From Pseudomonas soli (GTDB taxonomy: Bacteria > Pseudomonadota > Gammaproteobacteria > Pseudomonadales > Pseudomonadaceae), in contig NZ_FOEQ01000012.1 in NCBI RefSeq assembly GCF_900110655.1, forward strand, positions 62,001-126,000: a stretch of DNA of 64,000 nt. Direction: 5' to 3'. Under the pieces are notes generated by a model. The model searched no databases and was not told where the DNA came from. It saw only the letters and a list, made by a program, of their open reading frames with translations. How positions within the stretch are numbered: the stretch's first letter is position 1; each line of letters starts with the position of its first letter. Made by a program: the position numbers and the translations under genes. Positions 36,061 through 49,776 of this stretch are shown piece by piece.

Positions 36061-37986
36061 ATGGGTAAAATCATCGGTATCGACCTGGGGACCACCAACT
36101 CCTGCGTCTCCGTGCTGGAAAACGGCACTGCCAAGGTCATCGAGAACGCCGAAGGCGCGCGCACCACGCCTTCGATCATCGCCTACGCCAACGACGGCGA
36201 AATCCTGGTTGGCCAGTCGGCCAAGCGCCAGGCGGTCACCAACCCGCACAACACCCTGTTCGCGGTGAAGCGCCTGATCGGCCGCCGCTTCGAAGAAGAC
36301 GTCGTCCAGAAAGACATCAAGCTGGTGCCTTACAAGATCGTCAAGGCCAACAACGGTGATGCCTGGGTCGAGGCTTCCGGCAAGGAAATGGCGCCGCCGC
36401 AGATCAGCGCCGAAGTCCTGAAGAAAATGAAGAAGACCGCCGAAGACTACCTCGGCGAGCCTGTCACTGAAGCGGTCATCACCGTGCCGGCCTACTTCAA
36501 CGACAGCCAGCGCCAGGCAACCAAGGACGCCGGCCGCATCGCTGGCCTGGACGTCAAGCGCATCATCAACGAACCGACTGCCGCCGCGCTGGCCTACGGC
36601 ATGGACAAGGGCAAGGGCGACCACACCGTCATCGTCTATGACCTGGGTGGTGGTACCTTCGACGTGTCGGTCATCGAAATCGCCGAAGTCGACGGTGAGC
36701 ACCAGTTCGAAGTACTGGCCACCAACGGCGACACCTTCCTGGGTGGTGAAGACTTTGACATGCGCCTGATCGACTACCTCGTCGACGAGTTCAAGAAAGA
36801 GTCCGGCATGGACCTGAAGAACGATCCCCTGGCCCTGCAGCGCCTGAAAGAAGCCGCTGAAAAAGCCAAGATCGAGCTGTCCTCGGCCCAGTCGACCGAC
36901 GTCAACCTGCCGTACATCACTGCAGACGCAACCGGTCCGAAACACCTGAACGTGAAGATCTCCCGCGCCAAGCTGGAGTCGCTGGTCGAAGACCTGGTCA
37001 ACCGTACCATCGAGCCATGCCGAATCGCCCTGAAGGACGCCGGCATCGATGCCAGCAAGATCGACGACGTGATCCTGGTCGGTGGCCAGACCCGTATGCC
37101 GATGGTGCAGAAAGCCGTTGCCGACTTCTTCGGCAAGGAAGCGCGCAAGGACGTCAACCCGGACGAAGCCGTCGCCATGGGTGCCGCCATCCAGGGCGCC
37201 GTTCTGGCTGGTGACGTGAAGGACGTACTGCTGCTGGACGTCAGCCCGCTGACCCTGGGTATCGAAACCATGGGTGGCGTGATGACCGCGCTGATCGAGA
37301 AGAACACCACCATCCCGACCAAGAAGTCGCAGGTGTTCTCGACCGCCGATGACAACCAGGGCGCCGTGACCATCCACGTGCTGCAGGGCGAGCGCAAGCA
37401 AGCTTCGCAGAACAAGTCGCTGGGCAAGTTCGACCTGGCCGATATTCCGCCGGCTCCACGTGGCGTACCGCAGATCGAAGTGACCTTCGACATCGACGCC
37501 AACGGCATCCTGCACGTCGGTGCGAAGGACAAGGCCACCGGCAAGGCGCAGTCGATCGTGATCAAGGCCAACTCCGGCCTGTCCGACGAAGAAATCGAGA
37601 AAATGGTGCGTGACGCCGAGGCCAATGCCGAGGAAGACCGCAAGTTCGAAGAGCTGGCCGCCGCCCGTAACCAGGGTGACGCGCTGGTCCACTCGACCCG
37701 CAAGATGATCACTGAAGCGGGTGACAAGGTCACCGCCGAAGAGAAAACTGCCATCGAGGCCGCCGTGGTAGCCCTGGAAGCCGCCGTCAAGGGCGACGAC
37801 AAGGCTGCCATCGACGCCAAGGTCGAGGAGCTGTCCAAGGTTTCGGCCCCTGTTGCCCAGAAGATGTACGCCGAGCAACAGGCCGAGCAACCGCAGGGCG
37901 GCGCCCAGCAGGCCGAGCCGGAAGCCAAGCATGACGACGTGGTTGACGCCGAGTTCGAAGAAGTAAAAGACAACAACAAGCAGTAA
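36061..37986 (+). CDS. dnaK: Chaperone DnaK (Hsp70)
   Basis: 641 residues. ATPase domain starts MGKIIGIDLGTTNSCVSVLE, includes DLGGGTFDVS (phosphate 2) near 197; substrate domain about 390-510 and helical lid to the end. C-terminus is EEVKDNNKQ, close to but not the classic short EEVKD ending, with the usual Pseudomonas extension. Works with DnaJ and GrpE, encoded on either side. A GGGAG site precedes the start. Confidence 0.98.
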   Translation: MGKIIGIDLGTTNSCVSVLENGTAKVIENAEGARTTPSIIAYANDGEILVGQSAKRQAVTNPHNTLFAVKRLIGRRFEEDVVQKDIKLVPYKIVKANNGDAWVEASGKEMAPPQISAEVLKKMKKTAEDYLGEPVTEAVITVPAYFNDSQRQATKDAGRIAGLDVKRIINEPTAAALAYGMDKGKGDHTVIVYDLGGGTFDVSVIEIAEVDGEHQFEVLATNGDTFLGGEDFDMRLIDYLVDEFKKESGMDLKNDPLALQRLKEAAEKAKIELSSAQSTDVNLPYITADATGPKHLNVKISRAKLESLVEDLVNRTIEPCRIALKDAGIDASKIDDVILVGGQTRMPMVQKAVADFFGKEARKDVNPDEAVAMGAAIQGAVLAGDVKDVLLLDVSPLTLGIETMGGVMTALIEKNTTIPTKKSQVFSTADDNQGAVTIHVLQGERKQASQNKSLGKFDLADIPPAPRGVPQIEVTFDIDANGILHVGAKDKATGKAQSIVIKANSGLSDEEIEKMVRDAEANAEEDRKFEELAAARNQGDALVHSTRKMITEAGDKVTAEEKTAIEAAVVALEAAVKGDDKAAIDAKVEELSKVSAPVAQKMYAEQQAEQPQGGAQQAEPEAKHDDVVDAEFEEVKDNNKQ

Positions 37987-38046
37987 ATCCTGCATGTTGT
38001 CGCCCAGTTCACCGTCGTTTGCCGGTGAGCTGGTAGGATGTCGCCG

Positions 38047-38066
38047 CGCGGGGGCTTGCTCCCGCG
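38047..38066. repeat. REP-like hairpin in the dnaK-dnaJ gap
   Basis: CGCGGG and CCCGCG arms around GGCTTGCT, in the 212-base gap between dnaK and dnaJ. It has no T-run, so it is likely a partial read-through element or a single degenerate REP unit. Nothing else recognisable lies in this gap apart from the dnaJ ribosome-site region. Confidence 0.45.
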
Positions 38067-38198
38067 TTGGCGTGTCTGGAACACGAGAATTATTTACAGC
38101 ATCTGTCTGGGCGCATTCGCGTATGGCGGCAGGTGCTGACGGCATGGCGCACCGATGCGCAGAGGTATGCCGAACGCCCCCAAGAGTGCAAATGACCT

Positions 38199-39323
38199 AT
38201 GGCAAAGCGTGATTTTTATGAAGTCCTGGGTGTCGAGCGTGGCGCCAGTGAAGGTGATCTGAAGAAGGCCTACCGCCGTCTGGCGATGAAGTACCACCCT
38301 GACCGCAACCCGGGTGACAAAGAGTCCGAAGACCTGTTCAAGGAGGCCAACGAGGCCTACGAAGTGCTGTCGGATGCCAGCAAGCGTGCGGCGTACGACC
38401 AGTACGGCCATGCCGGCGTCGACCCGAGCATGGGCGGAGGCGGTGCCGGCTTCGGTGGTGCCAACTTCTCCGATATCTTCGGCGATGTCTTCAGTGATTT
38501 CTTCGGCGGTGGTCGTGGTGGTGGTCGTGGCGGCGCCCAGCGTGGCAGCGACCTGCGCTACACCCTCGAGCTCAATCTCGAAGAGGCGGTGCGCGGTACC
38601 ACGGTCAATATCCGCGTCCCCACGCTGGTCAACTGCAAGCCGTGCGATGGCTCCGGCGCCAAGAAGGGCTCGACCCCGTCGACCTGCCCGACCTGTGGCG
38701 GTATCGGCCAGGTGCGCATGCAGCAGGGCTTCTTCGCGGTGCAGCAGACCTGCCCGCGCTGCCACGGCCAGGGCAAGATCATCACCGATCCTTGCGGCTC
38801 GTGCCACGGCGAAGGCCGTGTCGAGGAATACAAGACCCTGTCGGTCAAGGTGCCGGCTGGCGTCGATACCGGCGATCGCATCCGCCTGTCCGGCGAAGGC
38901 GAGGCGGGTGCCCATGGCGGCCCTACCGGTGACCTGTACGTGGTCGTCAATGTGCGCGAGCACCCGATCTTCCAGCGCGACGGCAAGCACCTCTACTGCG
39001 AAGTGCCGATCAGCTATACCGATGCCGCCCTGGGGGGCGAGCTGGAAGTGCCGACCCTCGATGGTCGCGTGAAGCTGAAGATCCCCGAAGGTACCCAGAC
39101 CGGCAAGCAGTTCCGCTTGCGTGGCAAGGGCGTGGCACCGGTGCGCGGTGGCGCGGCAGGCGACCTGCTGTGCCGAGTGGCGGTGGAAACGCCGGTCAAC
39201 CTCAGCCGTCGCCAGCGCGAGCTGCTCGAAGAGCTGCGCGATTCGCTGGAAGGCGACAGCTCCCATTCGCCCAAGGCCAGCGGCTGGTTCGAGGGTGTGA
39301 AGCGCTTCTTCGGCGATCTCTGA
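38199..39323 (+). CDS. dnaJ: Co-chaperone DnaJ (Hsp40)
   Basis: 374 residues with J-domain HPD motif (YHPDRNPGD near 33), Gly/Phe-rich linker (about 76-115), and four zinc repeats CKPCDGSG, CPTCGGIG, CPRCHGQG and CGSCHGEG (about 145-210). The substrate-binding C-terminal domains follow. It stimulates DnaK ATPase. dapB begins 13 bases after its stop, so the two may share a transcript. Confidence 0.98.
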   Translation: MAKRDFYEVLGVERGASEGDLKKAYRRLAMKYHPDRNPGDKESEDLFKEANEAYEVLSDASKRAAYDQYGHAGVDPSMGGGGAGFGGANFSDIFGDVFSDFFGGGRGGGRGGAQRGSDLRYTLELNLEEAVRGTTVNIRVPTLVNCKPCDGSGAKKGSTPSTCPTCGGIGQVRMQQGFFAVQQTCPRCHGQGKIITDPCGSCHGEGRVEEYKTLSVKVPAGVDTGDRIRLSGEGEAGAHGGPTGDLYVVVNVREHPIFQRDGKHLYCEVPISYTDAALGGELEVPTLDGRVKLKIPEGTQTGKQFRLRGKGVAPVRGGAAGDLLCRVAVETPVNLSRRQRELLEELRDSLEGDSSHSPKASGWFEGVKRFFGDL

Positions 39324-39336
39324 GAAGGAACAGGCT

Positions 39337-40143
39337 ATGCGACGTATTGCGGTAATGGGCGCGGCGGGGCGGATGGGCAAGACCCTCGTCGAGGCTGTGC
39401 AGCAGCAGGCGCCCCAGACCGGGCTGACGGCGGCGATCGATCGCCCGGACAGCTCGCTGGTCGGGGCCGATGCCGGCGAACTGGCGGCCCTGGGGCGTAT
39501 CGGCGTGCCGATCTGCGATGACCTGGCCAAGGTCGCCGACGAGTTCGATGTGCTGATTGACTTCACGCATCCTTCGGTGACCCTGAAGAACCTGGCGTTC
39601 TGCCGCAAGGCAGGCAAGGCCATGGTCATCGGCACCACCGGTTTCACGCCGGAAGAGAAAGAGCTGCTGGCGGAGGCGGGCAAGGAAATCCCGATCGTCT
39701 TCGCCGCGAACTTCAGCGTGGGCGTGAACCTCAGCCTCAAGCTGCTGGACATGGCGGCCCGGGTGCTGGGCGATGATGTGGATATCGAGATCATCGAGGC
39801 CCATCACCGGCACAAGGTCGATGCGCCGTCGGGGACCGCGCTGCGCATGGGTGAAGTGGTTGCCAATGCGCTGGGGCGTGACCTGCAGGAAGTGGCGGTT
39901 TATGGGCGCGAAGGCCAGACCGGTGCTCGTGATCGCAAGACCATCGGTTTCGCCACCGTGCGTGCCGGTGATGTGGTCGGTGACCACACTGTACTGTTCG
40001 CCGCCGAAGGCGAGCGCCTGGAGATCACCCACAAGGCCTCCAGCCGCATGACGTTCGCCAAGGGCGCCGTGCGCGCTGCGCTGTGGCTGGAAGGGCGCGA
40101 GCCTGGCCTGTACGACATGCAAGACGTGCTCGAACTGCGTTGA
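39337..40143 (+). CDS. dapB: 4-hydroxy-tetrahydrodipicolinate reductase DapB
   Basis: 268 residues: Rossmann NAD(P)H motif RIAVMGAAGRMGKTL at 3-17, and the active-site motif EAHHRHKVDAPSGTAL, giving catalytic H156 and K160. Step in lysine and cell-wall diaminopimelate synthesis. Lies just behind dnaJ; a hairpin with T-run follows before carA. Confidence 0.97.
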   Translation: MRRIAVMGAAGRMGKTLVEAVQQQAPQTGLTAAIDRPDSSLVGADAGELAALGRIGVPICDDLAKVADEFDVLIDFTHPSVTLKNLAFCRKAGKAMVIGTTGFTPEEKELLAEAGKEIPIVFAANFSVGVNLSLKLLDMAARVLGDDVDIEIIEAHHRHKVDAPSGTALRMGEVVANALGRDLQEVAVYGREGQTGARDRKTIGFATVRAGDVVGDHTVLFAAEGERLEITHKASSRMTFAKGAVRAALWLEGREPGLYDMQDVLELR

Positions 40144-40238
40144 TGCCGTGGGGCTGCCTGGCAGCCCCTTGTCGCATTGGTGTGTTTTAGAGACACATCT
40201 ACGGTAGACCGAAAACGCACTTTTCTGTAAGCTACAGC

Positions 40239-40256
40239 TTTAGTGTGTCCACTAAA
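40239..40256 (+). promoter_or_regulatory. Palindrome in the carA leader
   Basis: TTTAGTG and CACTAAA with a four-base centre (TGTC), 114 bases upstream of the carA start and ahead of a terminator-like hairpin. It could be an operator or an RNA hairpin; no protein is assigned. Confidence 0.45.
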
Positions 40257-40284
40257 AGCGCGCAGCGAATTGAATTCAGCACTT

Positions 40285-40324
40285 AAAAGCGGGGTGACGT
40301 GTCCATACGTCACTCCGCTTTTTT
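40285..40324 (+). terminator. Terminator-like hairpin between dapB and carA
   Basis: Stem AAAAGCGGGGTGACGT with near-perfect complement ACGTCACTCCGCTTTT, six-base loop, then a continuous T-run. Sits 142 bases after dapB and 46 bases before the carA start. Either the end of the dnaJ-dapB unit or an attenuator for carA. Confidence 0.8.
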
Positions 40325-40369
40325 GCAACCTGCGATCGCCCTTTCATGCTTGATTTACGGGAGGTCTTC

Positions 40370-41506
40370 TTGACAAAGCCAGCCATACTCGCCCTTGCCG
40401 ACGGCAGTATTTTTCGCGGTGAAGCCATTGGTGCCGACGGTCAGACCGTTGGTGAGGTGGTATTCAACACCGCTATGACCGGCTACCAGGAAATCCTTAC
40501 AGACCCTTCCTACTCGCAGCAAATCGTCACCCTGACCTACCCGCACATCGGCAATACCGGCACTACCCCGGAAGACGCCGAATCCAACCGCGTCTGGTCC
40601 GCCGGCCTGGTCATCCGCGACCTGCCGCTGCTGGCCAGCAACTGGCGCAATACCCAGTCGCTGCCTGAGTACCTCAAGGCCAACAACGTTGTCGCCATCG
40701 CCGGTATCGATACCCGTCGCCTGACCCGTATCCTGCGTGAAAAGGGCGCCCAGAACGGCTGCATCCTCGCCGGTGACAACATCACCGAAGAGCAGGCCAT
40801 CGCCGCTGCCCGTGCCTTCCCGGGCCTGAAGGGCATGGACCTGGCCAAGGTCGTTTCCACCAAGGAGCGCTACGAGTGGCGTTCCAGCGTGTGGGAACTG
40901 AAGTCCGACAGCCACCCGACCATCGACGCTGCCGACCTGCCTTACCACGTGGTTGCCTTTGACTACGGCGTCAAGCTGAACATCCTGCGCATGCTGGTCG
41001 CGCGTGGTTGCCGCGTGACCGTGGTGCCAGCCCAGACCCCGGCCAGCGAAGTGCTCGCGCTCAACCCCGATGGTGTGTTCCTGTCCAACGGCCCTGGTGA
41101 TCCGGAGCCATGCGACTACGCCATCCAGGCGATCAAGGAAATCCTCGAAACCGAGATTCCGGTCTTCGGCATCTGCCTCGGCCACCAGCTGCTGGCCCTG
41201 GCCTCCGGCGCCAAGACCGTGAAGATGGGCCATGGCCACCACGGTGCCAACCACCCGGTCCAGGACCTGGACACCGGCGTGGTCATGATCACCAGCCAGA
41301 ACCACGGCTTTGCCGTCGACGAAGCCACCTTGCCGGCTAACGTACGCGCCATTCACAAGTCGCTGTTCGACGGCACCCTGCAGGGTATCGAGCGCACCGA
41401 CAAGAGCGCGTTCAGCTTCCAGGGCCACCCTGAAGCGAGCCCGGGCCCGACCGATGTCGCGCCACTGTTCGATCGTTTCACCGATGCCATGGCCAAGCGC
41501 CGCTGA
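40370..41506 (+). CDS. carA: Carbamoyl-phosphate synthase small subunit CarA
   Basis: 378 residues with a class I glutamine amidotransferase domain; catalytic C269 (VFGICLGHQ), H353 and E355 (QGHPEASPG) fall at the same numbers as in E. coli. It hydrolyses glutamine and channels ammonia to CarB. The start is a TTG at 40370, five bases after a perfect GGGAGG site; the ATG at 40346 lacks one. carB follows after 105 bases, where some pseudomonads have an extra gene. Confidence 0.97.
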   Translation: MTKPAILALADGSIFRGEAIGADGQTVGEVVFNTAMTGYQEILTDPSYSQQIVTLTYPHIGNTGTTPEDAESNRVWSAGLVIRDLPLLASNWRNTQSLPEYLKANNVVAIAGIDTRRLTRILREKGAQNGCILAGDNITEEQAIAAARAFPGLKGMDLAKVVSTKERYEWRSSVWELKSDSHPTIDAADLPYHVVAFDYGVKLNILRMLVARGCRVTVVPAQTPASEVLALNPDGVFLSNGPGDPEPCDYAIQAIKEILETEIPVFGICLGHQLLALASGAKTVKMGHGHHGANHPVQDLDTGVVMITSQNHGFAVDEATLPANVRAIHKSLFDGTLQGIERTDKSAFSFQGHPEASPGPTDVAPLFDRFTDAMAKRR

Positions 41507-41611
41507 GCATCCTGCTTCAAGGCCCCGGGCCGGCTTGTGCCGCGCCCGGAAGCGCCTGACCCAGATTGTTCAAAGCGGCTTGCCGACTGACCCCGGATTT
41601 GAGTGACCACC

Positions 41612-44829
<3,218 letters not shown>

Positions 44830-44833
<4 letters not shown>

Positions 44834-45312
44834 GCATTACCAAGTACCCGATGACCGTCCAGGGCGCTCGCGCCCTGGAAGAAGAGCATCTGTTCCTGAG
44901 CAAGACCGAGCGCCCGCGCCTGAGCCAGGCTATCGGTGAGGCCCGCGAGCTGGGCGATCTCAAGGAAAACGCCGAATACCATGCCGCCCGTGAGGAGCAG
45001 GGCATGGTCGAGGCGCGTATTCGCGATATCGAAGGCCGCCTGCAGAACTCGGTGGTGATCGACGTGACCACCATTGCCCACACCGGCAAGGTCATCTTCG
45101 GCACCACTGTCGATCTGGAGAACACTGAAACCGGCGATCAGGTGACCTACCAGATCGTTGGCGAAGATGAAGCCGACGTGAAGAAAGGCAAGCTTTCCAG
45201 CGGTGCACCTATCGCCCGTGCCATCATTGGCAAGGAAGAAGGTGACACGGTGGTCGTGAAGACGCCGAACGGTACGGTCGAGTACGAGATTGTCGAAGTC
45301 AAGCACATCTGA
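44830..45312 (+). CDS. greA: Transcript cleavage factor GreA
   Basis: 160 residues: N-terminal coiled coil (about 1-75), whose tip carries the acidic ELGDLKENAEYHAAREEQ segment that enters the polymerase channel, and a C-terminal FKBP-like domain. It rescues backtracked RNA polymerase. Its ATG overlaps the carB stop (ATGA), so translation is probably coupled. Confidence 0.97.
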
Positions 45313-45340
45313 CCGGCGCCTGCGGGCGCCATCCCTCGAG

Positions 45341-45739
45341 GTGATCCTCTGGCAGCTGGCCCAGGTTTTCTGGGTCGGCGGCCTGTGGGTGTTCCACGTG
45401 GGGCTGGTGCCTGCGCTGAAAGTCAGTGGCCTGGCGCCGTTGCTGGTGCACGACATTGCTGCACAGATCGACCGTTGGTTGATCGGCGTGGCAATGCTCG
45501 GGCTGTTGACCCAGCTGGCGGTATTGGCGAGGGTGGATGGCCTGGCGGCCTGGTGGCGGCAATTTCGCGGCCAGATGCTGTTGCTCGGTTTTGCTGCCTG
45601 CGTCAGCTACTACACTCTGCGCTACGGGATCTCCGTGGGCGAACGCTGGCAGATGTTCTGCTTTTTGGTGCTGGGTTTTTCCGGCATCGTGCTGGTGGCC
45701 CAGCCGGTTCCGGTCAGGGCGCGCAAGGCGCGCCACTGA
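45341..45739 (+). CDS. DUF4149-type small membrane protein
   Basis: About 132 residues with four transmembrane helices (around 4-26, 45-65, 78-97 and 104-122). The motif FWVGGLWVFHVGLVPAL near the N-terminus fits the DUF4149 family, which is found between greA and yhbY in pseudomonads. The start is uncertain: GTG 45341 is chosen; a TTG at 45290 would overlap greA. No function is known. Confidence 0.75.
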   Translation: MILWQLAQVFWVGGLWVFHVGLVPALKVSGLAPLLVHDIAAQIDRWLIGVAMLGLLTQLAVLARVDGLAAWWRQFRGQMLLLGFAACVSYYTLRYGISVGERWQMFCFLVLGFSGIVLVAQPVPVRARKARH

Positions 45740-45751
45740 TCGGCGCCACCG

Positions 45752-46060
45752 TTACTTGAAGCGGTGGATGTTGGACAGCTGCTTGTTCGGCTGTGGATTC
45801 TTGCGGTAGATCAGCGCCTTCTTGCCGATGGTCTGCACCAGCTCGGCGCGGCCGACCTTGCACAATTCGGCGATCGCGGCGGCGCGCTCTTCACGGTCTT
45901 CCGAACGGATTTCGACCTTGATCAGCTCGTGATCGGCCAGGGCGCGTTCCAGTTCGGCGGCGACGCCTTCGTTCACACCGTTGCCAGCAACGATCAGGAC
46001 CGGCTTCAGGTCATGACCAATGGACTTGTATTGCTTCTTCTGCTCGTTATTGAGCGGCAT
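45752..46060 (-). CDS. yhbY: YhbY family CRM-domain RNA-binding protein
   Basis: 102 residues, a single CRM domain with the GxxG loop (GNGVNEGV near 28) and the C-terminal GKKALIYRK motif. E. coli YhbY binds the pre-50S particle. Convergent with the DUF4149 gene and divergent from rlmE, as in other gammaproteobacteria. Confidence 0.93.
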   Translation of the reverse strand: MPLNNEQKKQYKSIGHDLKPVLIVAGNGVNEGVAAELERALADHELIKVEIRSEDREERAAAIAELCKVGRAELVQTIGKKALIYRKNPQPNKQLSNIHRFK

Positions 46061-46162
46061 AATCTGACCCTTTTCGTCTGATTCTGTAAAATTGACGGGC
46101 ATTTTACCCGAGGGCCGCTGGCTCCGCCCAGTCAAACACGACGCATATCATCGAGGTGCCCC

Positions 46163-46789
46163 GTGGTACAACGTTCCAAAAGCAGCGCAAACTGGCTGCG
46201 AGAGCATTTCAACGATCCTTTTGTGAAACAGGCGCAGAAGGATGGCTACCGCTCGCGTGCGAGCTACAAACTGCTGGAGATCCAGGAAAAAGACCGTCTG
46301 ATCCGCCCCGGCATGAGCGTGATCGACCTCGGCGCAGCGCCAGGTGGCTGGTCGCAGGTGACCAGTCGTCTGATTGGTGGCCAAGGGCGGTTGATCGCCT
46401 CGGACATCCTGGAAATGGACTCGATCCCGGACGTTACCTTCATCCAGGGCGACTTTACCCAGGACGAAGTGTTGCAGCAGATCCTGCAGGCGGTCGGTGA
46501 TTCGCACGTAGACCTTGTGATTTCCGATATGGCCCCCAATATGAGTGGTACGCCCGCGGTGGACATGCCGCGTGCCATGTTCCTCTGTGAACTGGCCCTG
46601 GATCTGGCTACCCGCGTGCTCAAGCCCGGCGGGGATTTCCTGATCAAGATCTTCCAGGGCGAGGGTTTCGACATGTACCTGAAGGACGTGCGCAGCAAGT
46701 TCGACAAGGTGCAGATGCGCAAGCCGTCGTCCTCGCGGGATCGCTCCCGCGAACAGTACCTGTTGGGCAAGGGTTTCAAGGGAGCGTGA
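46163..46789 (+). CDS. rlmE: 23S rRNA 2-prime-O-methyltransferase RlmE (FtsJ/RrmJ)
   Basis: 208 residues; SAM motif IDLGAAPGGWSQV near 54, and the K-D-K-E catalytic tetrad at K36, D122, K162 and E197, each exactly two less than in E. coli. It methylates U2552 of 23S rRNA. It starts with GTG at 46163. Followed by ftsH after 194 bases, the conserved pair; no clear sigma-32 promoter is visible before either gene. Confidence 0.97.
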   Translation: MVQRSKSSANWLREHFNDPFVKQAQKDGYRSRASYKLLEIQEKDRLIRPGMSVIDLGAAPGGWSQVTSRLIGGQGRLIASDILEMDSIPDVTFIQGDFTQDEVLQQILQAVGDSHVDLVISDMAPNMSGTPAVDMPRAMFLCELALDLATRVLKPGGDFLIKIFQGEGFDMYLKDVRSKFDKVQMRKPSSSRDRSREQYLLGKGFKGA

Positions 46790-46983
46790 AAGGCGTGCTG
46801 CGGGGTTGCCGATAGTTATTTCCAATCGGCGGCTCCGTCTGGATCGTCCGAACTTCGTGTAGTCTAGCTTTCACAAAGGGTTACAGACGGTGCCTGCGGA
46901 TGCGTGGGTAATGTAGTAAGTTAGGGCGATGAATATCATGCGAGGCACGGCTGCGTCGTGCGCCGGCCTCAGAGGGTAGCGAA

Positions 46984-48900
<1,917 letters not shown>

Positions 48901-48908
48901 GGGTTTCT

Positions 48909-49760
48909 ATGACCTCACAGCAGTACCCGACCCGGTTGCCTTGCGGCAACCGGGTTCTTGATTTGTCCCGTACCCATGTCATGGGTATCCTCAATGTCAC
49001 CCCAGACTCGTTCTCCGATGGTGGGCGCTTCAGTCAGCGCGATGCGGCTCTGCGTCATGCCGAGGAGATGGTGGCGGCCGGAGCGACCCTGATCGACGTG
49101 GGGGGCGAATCCACCCGCCCGGGTGCCCGCGCCGTTTCGCCTACCGAGGAGCTGGAGCGTGTGGCGCCGATTGTCGAGGCGATCAACAGCCGGCTCGACG
49201 TGGTCATTTCGGTCGATACCTCGACACCTGCTGTCATGCGCGAATCCGCGCGCCTCGGTGCTGGCTTGATCAATGACGTGCGCGCCCTGGAGCGCGACGG
49301 TGCGCTTGATGCGGCGGCGGATACCGGCTTGCCGGTGTGTCTCATGCACATGCGTGGCGAGCCGGGCAACATGCAGGACAATCCACAGTACGAAGATGTG
49401 ACAGCCGATGTTACGCGCTATCTTGAACAGCGTATGGCCGCCTGTGCGGCGGCGGGCATCGGGGCTGAGCGCATCATCCTCGATCCGGGGTTCGGCTTTG
49501 CCAAGACCCTCGAGCACAACCTCAGCCTTTTCAAACACATGGAAGCACTCTATCGCCTCGGCAGGCCGCTACTGGTAGGTGTCTCGCGCAAGAGCATGAT
49601 CGGCCTCGCGCTGGGCCGCCCCGTCGGTGAGCGCCTGTACGGTAGCCTGGCGCTGGCGGCATTGGCCATGACCAAGGGTGCGAGCATCCTGCGGGTGCAT
49701 GACGTGGCGGAAACCGTCGACGTGGTGCGCATGATCGCGGCCGTGCAGAGCGCCGAATAA
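48909..49760 (+). CDS. folP: Dihydropteroate synthase FolP
   Basis: 283 residues. The two DHPS signatures are present: MGILNVTPDSFSDGG (about 25-39) and IDVGGESTRPGARAV (about 62-76). It condenses para-aminobenzoate with the pterin pyrophosphate and is the sulfonamide target. Eight bases downstream of ftsH and 16 before glmM, the conserved ftsH-folP-glmM operon. Confidence 0.97.
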   Translation: MTSQQYPTRLPCGNRVLDLSRTHVMGILNVTPDSFSDGGRFSQRDAALRHAEEMVAAGATLIDVGGESTRPGARAVSPTEELERVAPIVEAINSRLDVVISVDTSTPAVMRESARLGAGLINDVRALERDGALDAAADTGLPVCLMHMRGEPGNMQDNPQYEDVTADVTRYLEQRMAACAAAGIGAERIILDPGFGFAKTLEHNLSLFKHMEALYRLGRPLLVGVSRKSMIGLALGRPVGERLYGSLALAALAMTKGASILRVHDVAETVDVVRMIAAVQSAE

Positions 49761-49776
49761 GAACATTGGAGTCACT

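Noticed and set aside
41507..41611. A gene between carA and carB, as found in some pseudomonads
   Set aside because: The gap is only 105 bases and holds no plausible frame with a ribosome site.
46790..46983. Sigma-32 promoter before ftsH
   Set aside because: No CTTGAA with a correctly spaced CCCCAT element was found in the rlmE-ftsH gap, although ftsH is heat-inducible in some bacteria.
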